Shown here in pieces: positions 33,896 to 43,496 of a DNA stretch of 64,000 bases (position 1 is its first letter; the number at the start of each line of letters is the position of its first letter). The stretch covers positions 5,219,501 to 5,283,500 of the forward strand of contig NZ_CP043489.1 of NCBI RefSeq assembly GCF_008330945.1, given 5' to 3'. A program made the position numbers and the translations under genes. Source of the stretch: Labrys sp. KNU-23 (GTDB lineage Bacteria; Pseudomonadota; Alphaproteobacteria; Rhizobiales; Labraceae). The notes under the pieces are model-generated. The model was not told the origin of the DNA, searched no databases, and was given only the letters and a program-made list of their open reading frames with translations.

Positions 33896-34504
33896 TCAAA
33901 GCGCGGCCAGATTGGCCTCGGCGAACTCGTAATTGGCCAGCTTGTCGAGGAAGTTCGTGACATAGTCGGGGCGGCGATTGCGGAAATCGACATAATAGCT
34001 GTGCTCCCAGACGTCGAGGCCGAGCAGGGGCGTGCCTTCGCCGGTGGCGAGCGGATTGGAGCCGTTCGGCGTCTTGGTCACCTTGAGCTTGCCGTCCTTG
34101 CCCGCGACCAGCCAGGCCCAGCCCGAACCGAACTGCGTGGTTGCCGCCGTCTTGAAGGCTTCCTTGAAGGCATCGGTGCCGCCGAGATCGGCATCGATCC
34201 TGGCCTGCAGCTTGCCGGGGATACCGCCGCCATTCGGGCTGAGCGCCTGCCAGAAGTGGATGTGGTTCCAATGCTGCCCGGCATTGTTGAACACCGGTGC
34301 CACCTCGGGCCGGTCCTTGACCAGGGCGATGATCTCTTCGAGCGTCTTGCCCACCAGCGCGGCGTCCTTTTCCACGAAGCCGTTGAGGGCCGTGACATAG
34401 GCCTGGTGGTGCTTGCCATGATGGAGCTCGAGTGTCTCCTGGCTCATGCCGCGTGCGGCGAGGGCGTTGATGGCATAGGGCAGGGTAGGGAGCGTGAAGG
34501 CCAT
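33896..34504 (-). CDS. sodB: Superoxide dismutase (Fe/Mn family)
   Basis: 202 residues, the normal length. Metal ligands: His28 region (LELHHGKHHQAY), His in QHWNHIHFW, and Asp/His in LDVWEHSYY. FGSGWAWL is also conserved. It dismutates superoxide in the cytoplasm. The QHWNHIHFW and PLLGLDVWEHSYY context points to the Fe-type found in alphaproteobacteria, but metal identity is not certain from sequence. It is first in a possible operon with the flavin reductase and TPR genes. Confidence 0.95.
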   Translation of the reverse strand: MAFTLPTLPYAINALAARGMSQETLELHHGKHHQAYVTALNGFVEKDAALVGKTLEEIIALVKDRPEVAPVFNNAGQHWNHIHFWQALSPNGGGIPGKLQARIDADLGGTDAFKEAFKTAATTQFGSGWAWLVAGKDGKLKVTKTPNGSNPLATGEGTPLLGLDVWEHSYYVDFRNRRPDYVTNFLDKLANYEFAEANLAAL

Positions 34505-34692
34505 GGTCTTTCTCCATCATCGGCGAACCGCGCTCACCGTCAGCGGTGGCGCAATCCATTTTCAAAGTCTTGTCTTTGAAAAACGAATTGCCGCATATGT
34601 CAAGTTGATGGTTGGAAAATTGCCGCGCCTTCCTCGTTCATGCCTTCCTCGCTGTGGATCCGCGCGCCTAGCCTTCAATCTAGTCGCGGGCG

Positions 34693-35265
34693 TCATGCCG
34701 GACTGTCCGGCAGCAGGCGCATTATGTCCTCGAAAATCTCCTGCCATTCGGCTTCGGTCATCTGCACGAATTGAAAGCTGTGCAGGAAGAAGATGCCTTC
34801 GGAGGCGAGAAAGGCGAGGCGCGCCTTGCGCCCCTCCGGAGAAGAGGGATCGATCTCCGTGAGATAACGGCGGTACCAGGCGCGGGTATCGGCCAGCTGA
34901 TCCGGGCTCTGGATCAGGGTTGCCAGCATGGCGGCCGAACGGGACGCATCCTTTTCGTCGGTATGGCGATTGGCCTCGACATAAGCCCGGACCATGGCGA
35001 AAGGCCCTGGCTGCTCGGCTGCGAGCCTGGCAACTTGGGTGTCGAAACCTGCGGCCCAGCGCTCCAGCATGGCCTTGAGAAGGCCATCCTTGGTGCCGAA
35101 GCAATATTGCACGCCGCCTTTGGTGATGCCCGCTTCCTTGGCGACCGCATCGATGGTCAGGCCGGCGGGGCCGATACGTGCCACCACGGCTTCCGCCGCA
35201 TCGAGGACCTTGTTGCGGTCGATGCTGCGCGGACGGCCGAGGCCGCTTCTCTCTTTTGTTTCCAT
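34693..35265 (-). CDS. TetR-family repressor next to MFS efflux gene
   Basis: 190 residues. The N-terminal HTH is VLDAAEAVVARIGPAGLTID, AVAKEAGITKGGVQYCFGTK, as in TetR regulators. The C-terminal part lacks recognisable ligand contacts. The start is ATG at 35265, which is buried in the palindrome CATACGTATG. A frame to 35310 would cross that operator and is not preferred. It is divergent from the 14-helix MFS pump at 35348 and probably represses it and itself. Confidence 0.88.
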   Translation of the reverse strand: METKERSGLGRPRSIDRNKVLDAAEAVVARIGPAGLTIDAVAKEAGITKGGVQYCFGTKDGLLKAMLERWAAGFDTQVARLAAEQPGPFAMVRAYVEANRHTDEKDASRSAAMLATLIQSPDQLADTRAWYRRYLTEIDPSSPEGRKARLAFLASEGIFFLHSFQFVQMTEAEWQEIFEDIMRLLPDSPA

Positions 35266-35272
35266 ACGTATG
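35263..35272. promoter_or_regulatory. Palindrome over TetR start codon (putative operator)
   Basis: CATACGTATG is a perfect 10-bp palindrome whose first three bases are the complement of the TetR gene ATG. It lies 76 bases before the MFS start. This fits autoregulation and regulation of the pump. Confidence 0.5.
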
Positions 35273-35347
35273 TATTTATATTGGCCGGATGGGGTGGGCA
35301 AGCGGTCCACTTTGCACGCATAGTTTCATACAACGCTGAACTCGATC

Positions 35348-36853
35348 ATGGCATATCACAATCGCTGGCTGGTTCTCGCAATCGTTTCGAGCGCCCTGTT
35401 CCTCATCGTCGTCGATCTGACAGTGCTCTATACGGCACTGCCCCGCCTGACCCATGACCTAGCCGCGACCGCCTCCGAAAAGCTCTGGATCCTCAATGCC
35501 TATCCGCTCGTCGTCGCCGGCCTGTTGCCGGGCTGCGGGACACTCGGCGATCGCATCGGCTCCAAGCGCCTATTCATGGCCGGCCTGATCGCCTTCGGGG
35601 CGGCCTCGCTGCTCGCTGCCTTCGCCCCCAGTTCGATGGTGCTGATCGCCGCCCGTGCTTTGCTGGCCGTCGGTGCCGCCATGATGATGCCCGCGACCCT
35701 CGCGATCATTCGCGTCACCTTCACCAGCGAGAAGGAGAGGGCCTTCGCCATCGGGGTCTGGGCAGCCGTGGCATCGAGCGGCGCGGCGTTTGGCCCGGTA
35801 TTGGGCGGCTTTCTGCTCGAGTTCTTCTGGTGGGGCTCGGTCTTTTTGATCAACGTTCCGGTGGTGGTCGGGGCCTGGGTGGCGGCGGGCCTGGTACTGG
35901 AAAACCGTCCGGGCCGTGCCACCCACCCCTGGGATCTTGTCGGCTCGCTCCAGATCATGGCCGGGCTGATCGCCACCGCCTATGCCATCAAGGAACTGGG
36001 CAAGCGTTCGCCGAGTTGGGAGGTTGCGCTTGTGGCGGGGCTCATTGGCGCCCTGGCATTCTTTCTTTTCGGGCGGCGTCAGCGCCGGAGCGAGATGCCG
36101 CTGATCGATTTCAGCCTGTTCCGCAATCCTGAATTCGCAGCGGGCGTCATCGTCGCCACCGTGTCATCGGCGGCCCTGATCGGCGTGGAACTGGTGTTCA
36201 GCCAGCATCTGCAGCTGGTGCGGAACCTGTCGCCGCTGCAGGCGGGGCTGCTTCTGCTGCCCATTCCCCTGGCTTCGATCGTGGCGGGGCCGCTGGCGGG
36301 TCTCGCTTTGCCTCGGCTCGGGGCCCGCCATGTGCTCTGGATGTCGCTGGCGCTGGCCGGCAGCGGCCTTGCTGTCTTCCTGCTGACTCATGATGGAACG
36401 GCGGCACTCTGGCTGGCGGCCTTGAGTGCCATGGGGTTCGGCGTCGGCGCGTCGATGTCGGCCGCTTCCAGTGCGATCATGGTCAATGCGCCGGAGGAGC
36501 GGGCCGGCATGGCCGCCTCGATCGAGGAGGTCTCCTATGAATTCGGCGGCGCGCTCGGGGTTGCCGTGATGGGCACCATCATGTCGGCCATCTATACGGC
36601 GATTCTGGTGTTGCCGCCGGATCTGCCGGTTGCCGGCACCGTTCGGGACAGCCTGGATGAAGCCCTGCTGGTAGCCGAAACGCTACCGGCGCCATCGGCC
36701 GACATGCTGGCCCGGCTGGCACGCTCGGCTTTCGAGCAGGCCTTTCTCGGCGTGATCGCCGCCTGCTCGCTGCTCTTCTTGCTGACGGCACTCGTCGTCG
36801 GCCTGATGGGCCGCCGCCAGGACCGCGTGAGCGATCGTCAACCGATCGGTTGA
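35348..36853 (+). CDS. MFS drug-efflux transporter, DHA2 family (SmvA/QacA-like)
   Basis: 501 residues, fourteen predicted membrane helices. The DHA2 motifs are visible: VVDLTVLYTALPRLTHDLA in helix 1, WILNAYPLVVAGLLPGCGTL and DRIGSKRLFMAG (motif A), and GPVLGGFLLEF (motif C). SmvA and QacA type pumps export quaternary ammonium compounds and dyes. Controlled, as inferred, by the divergent TetR gene. It converges on cydX, with 20 bases between stop codons. Confidence 0.88.
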   Translation: MAYHNRWLVLAIVSSALFLIVVDLTVLYTALPRLTHDLAATASEKLWILNAYPLVVAGLLPGCGTLGDRIGSKRLFMAGLIAFGAASLLAAFAPSSMVLIAARALLAVGAAMMMPATLAIIRVTFTSEKERAFAIGVWAAVASSGAAFGPVLGGFLLEFFWWGSVFLINVPVVVGAWVAAGLVLENRPGRATHPWDLVGSLQIMAGLIATAYAIKELGKRSPSWEVALVAGLIGALAFFLFGRRQRRSEMPLIDFSLFRNPEFAAGVIVATVSSAALIGVELVFSQHLQLVRNLSPLQAGLLLLPIPLASIVAGPLAGLALPRLGARHVLWMSLALAGSGLAVFLLTHDGTAALWLAALSAMGFGVGASMSAASSAIMVNAPEERAGMAASIEEVSYEFGGALGVAVMGTIMSAIYTAILVLPPDLPVAGTVRDSLDEALLVAETLPAPSADMLARLARSAFEQAFLGVIAACSLLFLLTALVVGLMGRRQDRVSDRQPIG

Positions 36854-36873
36854 CTATCGCAGGGAAACCGCCG

Positions 36874-37017
36874 TCAGTTACCGGCCGTCGACCGGTCCGG
36901 CTTGCTCGCCACCTTGGTGACAGGCACTTTCTGCTCGCGCAGTTCGAACCACATCGCGTTGAGAATGGCGAAGGAGCAGGCCAGGCCGAGGCCGAGGATC
37001 CAGGAAAAATACCACAT
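36874..37017 (-). CDS. cydX: CydX, small subunit of cytochrome bd oxidase
   Basis: A 47-residue membrane protein. The conserved start MWYFSWILGLGLACSFA is followed by ILNAMWFE, as in CydX of other proteobacteria. One membrane helix, then a polar tail of about 20 residues. It stabilises the haem arrangement of the CydAB complex. It lies 12 bases behind cydB with CGAAGGAGCCCG as ribosome binding site (GGAG). It is short enough to be missed by gene callers. Confidence 0.93.
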   Translation of the reverse strand: MWYFSWILGLGLACSFAILNAMWFELREQKVPVTKVASKPDRSTAGN

Positions 37018-37029
37018 GGTCGGGCTCCT

Positions 37030-38178
37030 TCAGTAGGCGTTGGGATTGCGGCCGATCGAGTCGGCCGTGACGGGACCGCGCATGACGCGGAAGACCCAGG
37101 TGGTGTAGGCCAGGATCAGCGGCAGGAAGACCGCCGTCGCCAGCAGCATGACGAACAGCGTCATGTGGCTGGAGGAAGCGTCCCACACGGTGAGGCTGAC
37201 CTGAGGATCGAGCGAACTCGGCAGCAGGAAGGGGAACAGCGCCAGGCCGGCGGTGGCGATGACGCCGATGATGGCCAGGCTACTGCCGAAGATCGCAAGC
37301 TTGCCCATGCGGGCCGACAGGCCGGCGAAGGCCACCAGCGGCCCAAGCAGGCCGAGGGTCGGCGCCGTCCACATCCAGCCATGGCTATGGAAGTTGGCGA
37401 GCCAGCGGCCCGTTTCGAGTGCGACCGTCTTGCCGAGCGGATTGGAAGGCCCGAACGGGTCCTGCTGGCTGGTGACGACATAGCCGTCGGTGCCGTAGGC
37501 GATCCAGACCCCGGCCAAGGCAAACAGCACCAGGGTTGCCAGGGCGGCAAGGCGGCCATAGGAGCGCGCCCGCTCTGTCATCGGGCCCTGGGTGCGGGCC
37601 GAAACCACCGCTGCGCCATGGGTGACCAGCATGGCGAGGCTGACCAGCCCGGCGAGCAGCGGGAAGGGGCGCAGCAGGCCGAAGAAGTTGCCGGCATAGG
37701 AGGGGCGCAAGGTGGCATCCAGGCCGAACGGCACGCCCAGCAGCACATTGCCGACGGCGACACCGAAGATCAGCGCGGGCACGAAACCGCCGAGAAACAG
37801 AGCTCCGTCCCACAGATTGCGCCAGCGTTGATCCTGGAGCTTGCCGCGGAACTTGAAGCCGACGGGACGCAGGATCAAGGCGAGCAGCACGGCGATCATC
37901 GCCAGGTAGAAGCCGGAAAAGGACGTCGCATAGAGCGCCGGCCAGGCAGCGAAGATCGCGCCGCCGCCGAGGATCAGCCAGACCTGGTTGCCTTCCCAGG
38001 TCGGCCCCATCAGGTTGATGAGGATGCGGCGTTCCTCGTCGGTGCGGGCGGCAAAGGGCAGCAATGCCCCGATACCGAGATCGTAGCCATCCATGATGGC
38101 AAAGCCGATCAGCAATACGCCGAGCAGGGCCCACCAGATCAGGCGCAGGGTTTCATAGTCGAGAGGGATCGTGGTCAT
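37030..38178 (-). CDS. cydB: Cytochrome bd quinol oxidase subunit II
   Basis: 382 residues, eight to nine predicted membrane helices. WWALLGVLLIGFAIMDGYDLG and GPTWEGNQVWLILGGGAIFA are typical CydB segments. Together with CydA it holds haems b and d and reduces O2 with quinol at low oxygen. It follows cydA with 21 bases between and precedes cydX. Normal length, no lost motif seen. Confidence 0.96.
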   Translation of the reverse strand: MTTIPLDYETLRLIWWALLGVLLIGFAIMDGYDLGIGALLPFAARTDEERRILINLMGPTWEGNQVWLILGGGAIFAAWPALYATSFSGFYLAMIAVLLALILRPVGFKFRGKLQDQRWRNLWDGALFLGGFVPALIFGVAVGNVLLGVPFGLDATLRPSYAGNFFGLLRPFPLLAGLVSLAMLVTHGAAVVSARTQGPMTERARSYGRLAALATLVLFALAGVWIAYGTDGYVVTSQQDPFGPSNPLGKTVALETGRWLANFHSHGWMWTAPTLGLLGPLVAFAGLSARMGKLAIFGSSLAIIGVIATAGLALFPFLLPSSLDPQVSLTVWDASSSHMTLFVMLLATAVFLPLILAYTTWVFRVMRGPVTADSIGRNPNAY

Positions 38179-38199
38179 GAGTGCTTATCCTGATCTGGC

Positions 38200-39783
38200 T
38201 CAGCGCGGCGTGCGGGCGAGGGCGGGCTCGGGCAGGGTGCCCGCGCCGGCCGGTGCATCGTCCAGCACGCTGTGCTCGGACGGTCCCTTGCGGATGGTCT
38301 TCACCATCAGGAAGATCATGACGATGAGGAAACTCGTATAGAGCGCCAGGAAGAAGCCCAGGCTGATGACGAGATCGGTGAGGGTGAGGCCGGAGGCGGC
38401 ATAGAAGGTCGGCAGTACGCCCTCGATCGCCCAAGGCTGCCGGCCATATTCGGCGACCAGCCAGCCCGCCTCGATCGCCACCCACGGCAAGGGCAGGCTC
38501 CACAAGGCCACGCGCAGAAAGGCGCGATTCTCGCCGAGACGATGGCGGCAGCTCATCAGGAAGGCGAGGCCGAAGAAGGCGATGAAGTAAAAGCCCAGGG
38601 CCACCATGACGCGGAAGCTCCAGAACAATGGCGCCACGCCGGGTACCGTATCCAGGGCCGCGCGCTGAATCTCTTCCGGCGTGGCGTTCTGGATATCGGC
38701 GCGGTAGCGCTTGAGCAGCAGCGCATAGCCCAGATCCGGCCATTGCTTGGCGAAGGCCTCGCGGGCGGCCTTGTCGTTCGGATCCTTGCGAATGGCGTCG
38801 AGACTGGCCGAGGCCTGGATGCCGTTGCGGATGCGGACTTCGGCGTGCTCGACCAGCGTCCGGATACCCGGCAATTCCGTGTTCAGGCTGCGGGTGGTGA
38901 TCAGGCCCAGCACCCAGGGAACCTTGACCTCATAGCGATTGCCGTCCTTGCCGGGCAGGGCAAAGAGCGTGAGGCCGGCCGGTGCAGGCTCGGTCTCCCA
39001 CATCGCCTCGATGGCGGCGATCTTCATCTTCTGGTGCTCGGTGGCGACATAGCCGCTCTCGTCGCCCAGCACGACGACGGACAGGGCCGAGGCGAGGCCG
39101 AAGCTCGCCGCCACCACCATGGAGCGGCGGGCAAGATCGCGGTGGCGTCCGCGCAGCAGGAAGAAGGCGCTGATCGCCATCACGAACATCGATCCGGCGA
39201 CATAGCCGGCGCTGACCGTGTGCACGAACTTGGCCTGGGCGACCGGATTGAAGATGACCACGATGAAATCGGTGATCTCCATGCGCATCGTGTCGGGATT
39301 GAAGGCCGAACCGACCGGGTTCTGCATCCAGCCATTGGCGATCAGGATCCAGAGAGCCGAGAAATTGGCACCCAGTGCGACCAGCCAGGTGACGGCCAGA
39401 TGCGCCACCTTCGACAGGCGATCCCAGCCGAAGAAGAACAGGCCGATGAAGGTGGCTTCCATGAAGAAAGCCATCAGACCTTCGATGGCGAGCGGCGCGC
39501 CGAAGACATCGCCGACATAGTGGCTGTAATAGCTCCAGTTCATGCCGAACTGGAATTCCATCACGATGCCCGTGGCGACGCCCATCGCGAAGTTGATGCC
39601 GAACAGCGTACCCCAGAACAGCGTCATGCGACGCCAGACCGGATTGCCGCTCATCACATAGACGCTCTCCATGATGGCGATCAGGATGGAAAGGCCAAGC
39701 GTCAGCGGCACGAAGATGAAGTGATACATGGCTGTCGCCGCAAATTGCAGCCGCGACAGGTCGACGATGGTGAAATCGATCAT
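38200..39783 (-). CDS. cydA: Cytochrome bd quinol oxidase subunit I
   Basis: 527 residues. LQFAATAMYHFIFVPLTLG contains the axial His19-type ligand; EYGRQPWAIEGVLPT is the diagnostic GRQPW motif after the Q-loop; about nine membrane helices. It binds haems b558, b595 and d. Length matches E. coli CydA (522). The gene is transcribed divergently from cydD, with an FNR box between them, 81 bases upstream of its start (box centre), so low-oxygen activation is expected. Confidence 0.97.
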   Translation of the reverse strand: MIDFTIVDLSRLQFAATAMYHFIFVPLTLGLSILIAIMESVYVMSGNPVWRRMTLFWGTLFGINFAMGVATGIVMEFQFGMNWSYYSHYVGDVFGAPLAIEGLMAFFMEATFIGLFFFGWDRLSKVAHLAVTWLVALGANFSALWILIANGWMQNPVGSAFNPDTMRMEITDFIVVIFNPVAQAKFVHTVSAGYVAGSMFVMAISAFFLLRGRHRDLARRSMVVAASFGLASALSVVVLGDESGYVATEHQKMKIAAIEAMWETEPAPAGLTLFALPGKDGNRYEVKVPWVLGLITTRSLNTELPGIRTLVEHAEVRIRNGIQASASLDAIRKDPNDKAAREAFAKQWPDLGYALLLKRYRADIQNATPEEIQRAALDTVPGVAPLFWSFRVMVALGFYFIAFFGLAFLMSCRHRLGENRAFLRVALWSLPLPWVAIEAGWLVAEYGRQPWAIEGVLPTFYAASGLTLTDLVISLGFFLALYTSFLIVMIFLMVKTIRKGPSEHSVLDDAPAGAGTLPEPALARTPR

Positions 39784-39857
39784 AGACGCCCAACCCGTTC
39801 CAATACTGGCGTTACACCAGTTTCAAGTTTCCCTAGACGGGCAACCCGTGGCGGTCA

Positions 39858-39871
39858 TTGATCGAAATCAA
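39858..39871. promoter_or_regulatory. FNR/FixK box in cydA-cydD divergent promoter
   Basis: TTGATCGAAATCAA is a perfect match to the FNR/FixK consensus TTGAT-N4-ATCAA; the symmetry extends one more pair on each side plus A/T (CATTGAT...ATCAATG). Centre at 39864.5, 81 bases upstream of cydA and 186 of cydD. The FNR-type regulator encoded at 43482-44285 is the likely user. The 267-base gap holds no gene. Confidence 0.85.
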
Positions 39872-40050
39872 TGCCTCAAGCAGCCCGCGGCGGCTAAAGA
39901 TGGTGGGATTGTGCTGCGATTGGTTTTGCTTTTTCAAGATAAAATCTAAAGTGCACAACACTTTGTGTCGCAAGAAGAGTCAGGGATATACTGGCGTCAT
40001 TGGTGAACCATCGGAGCCAATGTTACTTCGGAATTCAAGATGAGGCCCGT

Positions 40051-41829
40051 GTGAAGCAGGCAGGCGAAACGTCCGGTCCCCGGATCGCAACTGGATCGAA
40101 CAGGAAAGATCGTTCCGCCCTTGCCAGTCTCGCTCGCAATGCGCGACGCGGACTGGCGATCGCGACCATCCTGCCGCTGATCTCGGGGGCTCTTCTCGTT
40201 GCCCAGGCCTATCTGCTGGCGTCGGTGCTGCATCGGGCGGTGGTGGGAGGAGAGAGCATTGCGGCGCTCGGCAGCCCGATCTTCTCGATCGCTGTTTTGA
40301 TCGCCTTGAGGCTCGGATTGGGAGCGCTGGGTGAGCAGGCAGGCATTGTCGCGGCCGAGCGCATCAAATTCGATTTGCGCAGCCGGCTTGCTGCGAAATT
40401 GTCGGCCGGTTCGCTCGAATGGTCGGCATCCCGTTCTTCCGGCGCCTTGAGTGCGGCGGTCGTCGACCAGGTCGAGGCGCTCGACGGCTTCTTCGCCCGC
40501 TTCCTGCCCGCGAGCATACAGGCGGCCGTGCTGCCGCTGGCCTTTGCCGCGGCGGTGCTTCCGGTCGACTGGGTGGTCGGGTTGCTGTTCCTGCTCACGG
40601 CCCCGCTCATCCCGCTGTTCATGGCGCTGGTCGGTTGGGGAGCGGAGGCGGCGACCAAGGCCCAGGCCAATGCGCTTGTGCGACTGTCCGGGCATTTCGC
40701 CGATCGCTTGCGCGGCATGACCACGCTGAAGCTCTTCGGCCGGGCCGAGTTCGAGACCAGAGACGTCGAGCGGGCGAGCGAGGATCTGCGCCGCCGGACC
40801 CTGCGCGTGCTGCGCATCGCCTTCCTGTCCTCTGCCGTGCTGGAATTCTTCGCCGCCCTCGGTGTTGCCGGCGTGGCGCTTTATGTGGGCCTGACCTATC
40901 TGGGGCTTGTGGACCTGCGCGGCTCCGCCCTTACCTTGCAGGCGGGCCTGTTCTGCCTGCTGATGGCGCCGGAAGTCTATCAGCCCTTGCGCCTGCTCGC
41001 TGCCCATTATCACGACAGGGCTTCCGCCAGGGCGGCGATTGCCGAGATCGAGGCACGCTTCGCGGGACTGCCGGAGGCCACCACCGGCCCGGAGCGCCCA
41101 GCGCATCTTCCTGCGGCGTCCGGCGGATTGCCGCTCACTGTCGAGCACCTGACCATCCGGGTGCCCGACAGTGAACGCATCCTGCTCGACGACGTCTCGC
41201 TGGAGATCGGAGCGGGCCGGCATTTGGCACTTTTCGGTGAAAGCGGCATCGGCAAGTCAAGCCTGCTGGAAACGCTGGCCCGGCTGAGACCGGGTGCCGG
41301 CATCCGCATCGCGGGACTCGACCTCGCTGCGATCGACGAGGCCAGCCTGCGGGCGGGCGTCGCCTTCATCAGCCAGCGCTCGCGCCTGTTCCATGGTTCG
41401 ATCGCCGACAATATCAGGCTGGGCAGGCCTTCGGCCTCGGCCGCGGAAATCGCGCAAGCGGCGGAACGGGCATGCGTGCTGGATTTTGCCTTGAAACTGC
41501 CGGAGGGGCTCGAGAGCCCGATCGGGGAAGGCGGCGTCGGCCTGTCGGGCGGGGAGGGACATCGGGTCGCCCTGGCACGCCTGTTCCTGCGCGACCCCGG
41601 CCTGATTCTCCTGGACGAGCCGACGGCGCATCTGGATGCCGCCACGCAGGCCCGCGTGCTCGAGGCGCTGGTCGATTTTGCTGCCGGACGCACCATGATC
41701 ATCGCGACCCATTCGCCCGCCGTGGCCGCCCGGCTGGACGAAGCCTGGCGGCTGGCCGGCGGCAAGCTGCTGCCGATGCCGCATCCTCATGCCGCCAGGC
41801 AGCAGAAACAGCCGAGGTGGACCGCATGA
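40051..41829 (+). CDS. cydD: CydD, ABC exporter subunit for cytochrome bd assembly
   Basis: 592 residues. Six-helix ABC exporter domain (about 1-320), then an ATPase domain with Walker A GESGIGKSS, signature LSGGEGHRVALARL, and Walker B LILLDEPTAHLD. With CydC it exports cysteine/glutathione to the periplasm, needed for bd oxidase maturation. GTG at 40051 has TGAGG at a good distance; TTG at 40000 and GTG at 40003 in the same frame have none. Its stop overlaps the cydC start by 4 bases. Confidence 0.92.
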   Translation: MKQAGETSGPRIATGSNRKDRSALASLARNARRGLAIATILPLISGALLVAQAYLLASVLHRAVVGGESIAALGSPIFSIAVLIALRLGLGALGEQAGIVAAERIKFDLRSRLAAKLSAGSLEWSASRSSGALSAAVVDQVEALDGFFARFLPASIQAAVLPLAFAAAVLPVDWVVGLLFLLTAPLIPLFMALVGWGAEAATKAQANALVRLSGHFADRLRGMTTLKLFGRAEFETRDVERASEDLRRRTLRVLRIAFLSSAVLEFFAALGVAGVALYVGLTYLGLVDLRGSALTLQAGLFCLLMAPEVYQPLRLLAAHYHDRASARAAIAEIEARFAGLPEATTGPERPAHLPAASGGLPLTVEHLTIRVPDSERILLDDVSLEIGAGRHLALFGESGIGKSSLLETLARLRPGAGIRIAGLDLAAIDEASLRAGVAFISQRSRLFHGSIADNIRLGRPSASAAEIAQAAERACVLDFALKLPEGLESPIGEGGVGLSGGEGHRVALARLFLRDPGLILLDEPTAHLDAATQARVLEALVDFAAGRTMIIATHSPAVAARLDEAWRLAGGKLLPMPHPHAARQQKQPRWTA

Positions 41830-43496
41830 CCGCCTTGCTGTCCTTCTGGCCGCTGTTCCGCCAGCATATCGGCCGCATGGGTCTGGCGCTGTTGTTGGCC
41901 GTGCTGACCCTGGCCGCCGGCGTCGCACTGCTCTGGGTCTCGGGCTGGTTCCTGACGGCAGCGGCTCTCACCACAGCGGCGGCGAGTTTCAACCTGTTCG
42001 GACCGTCCTCGCTGATCCGGGGGCTATCACTGGTGCGGATCCTTTCGCGCTATGGCGAAAGGCTGGTCGGGCACGACGCCACCTTGCGTCTCCTCTCGGC
42101 CCTCAGGGGCTGGCTGTTCGCCCGCCTGTTTCCCCGTGTTCCCTTGCCCTCCCGCGATCTCAGGCATGGCGATCTCGTCAGTCGCCTCACGGCCGACGTC
42201 GATACGCTCGACACGGTCTTCCTCACGGCGTTCGGCCCGATCCTCACCGCCTTGCTGGTCGGGACCGGCATGACAGTCGGGCTTTTCGTCCTGCTGCCGG
42301 CCGCTGCTCCGCTCTATGCCATGGCCATGATCCTCGCCCTTGCCGGCGTTCCTACCCTGCTGATCCTGTTCTCACATCGGCTCGGAGCGGAACTGGTGGA
42401 AGCCTCCGCCGCCTTGCGCATCGCCGTGCTGGATCGCGTCGATGGCCACGCCGATCTGGTTGCCTTCGGGGGACTTGCGGCGGCCGGGCAGTCATTCGAC
42501 AAGGCGGCCAAGCGGCTTGCCCGTGCCCGCAGGCGCTCGGCTCGCTCAGGCCTGCTCGCCGGGGCGGCTGTACAGGCCCTGGCGGGACTCGCCCTCGTTG
42601 GCGTGCTCTGGTGCGGCGTGGGGGCTATGCGGCAGGACGAGATCGGTGGCCCTCTGTTCGTCGGCCTGCTGCTTGCGGTGCTCGCCAGCTTCGAAGCGAC
42701 GGCAGTGCTGGTGCGCAGCGTCGCCAAATTCGGTGCTGCCGTGACGGCCGCCCGGAGGGTGCGTGCGATTGCGCATATGGCTCCCCCGATCGGCGATCCC
42801 CAACGCCCCGTGGCGCTGCCGGGTGGCGATCTTGCCGTGAACCAGGTCACTTTCGGCTTCGATCCGGCGCGTCCGGTGCTGCGCGATCTCAGCCTGACCA
42901 TTTCGGCCGGCGAGCGCGTGGCGATCGTCGGCGAAAGCGGCAGCGGCAAGTCGACCCTGCTTGCCTTGCTGCTCAGGCTGCACGATCCCCAGGCCGGCTC
43001 TATCGCCATGGGCGGCACGGATATCCGCACCGTACGCCAGGCCGATCTCCATGCGCGGATCGCCCTGCTGAGCCAGAGCGCGCCCGTCTTTCTCGGCTCG
43101 GTGCGTGACAACCTGTCGATTGGTCGGGCAGAATCGAACGACGCCGAACTCTGGGCGGCTCTCGAAGCCGCGCGGATCGCCGATTTCGTGCGGAGCCTTC
43201 CCGAAGGGCTCGATGCCTTCGTCGGAGAAGCGGGCCGCACTTTGTCCGTCGGGCAGGCGCGGCGGCTCTGCCTCGCCCGCGTCCTGCTGTCGCCGGCCGA
43301 CATCCTGGTCTTCGATGAGCCGACCACCGGTCTCGATCGCGCCATGGAGGTGGATTTTCTGGCCGATCTCGCAGCCGCCACCCGGGGACGTAGCGTCATC
43401 CTGGCCACCCACGCCGAGATCCCGGAGGGCGCGGTCGACAGGGTGCTTGCGCTCGCCGAGGGCCGCCTGATGCCCGTGGAACTAGCTGGCGGCTGA
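41826..43496 (+). CDS. cydC: CydC, ABC exporter subunit for cytochrome bd assembly
   Basis: 556 residues. Exporter-type membrane domain (about 1-320; VSGWFLTAAALTTAA, SYGERLVGHDATLRLL in parts), then Walker A GESGSGKST, a non-canonical signature LSVGQARRLCLARVLL, and Walker B ILVFDEPTTGLD. Partner of CydD, in translational overlap with it. The 3' end overlaps the FNR gene by 15 bases, tail to tail. All core residues of the active site are present. Confidence 0.92.
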   Translation: MTALLSFWPLFRQHIGRMGLALLLAVLTLAAGVALLWVSGWFLTAAALTTAAASFNLFGPSSLIRGLSLVRILSRYGERLVGHDATLRLLSALRGWLFARLFPRVPLPSRDLRHGDLVSRLTADVDTLDTVFLTAFGPILTALLVGTGMTVGLFVLLPAAAPLYAMAMILALAGVPTLLILFSHRLGAELVEASAALRIAVLDRVDGHADLVAFGGLAAAGQSFDKAAKRLARARRRSARSGLLAGAAVQALAGLALVGVLWCGVGAMRQDEIGGPLFVGLLLAVLASFEATAVLVRSVAKFGAAVTAARRVRAIAHMAPPIGDPQRPVALPGGDLAVNQVTFGFDPARPVLRDLSLTISAGERVAIVGESGSGKSTLLALLLRLHDPQAGSIAMGGTDIRTVRQADLHARIALLSQSAPVFLGSVRDNLSIGRAESNDAELWAALEAARIADFVRSLPEGLDAFVGEAGRTLSVGQARRLCLARVLLSPADILVFDEPTTGLDRAMEVDFLADLAAATRGRSVILATHAEIPEGAVDRVLALAEGRLMPVELAGG

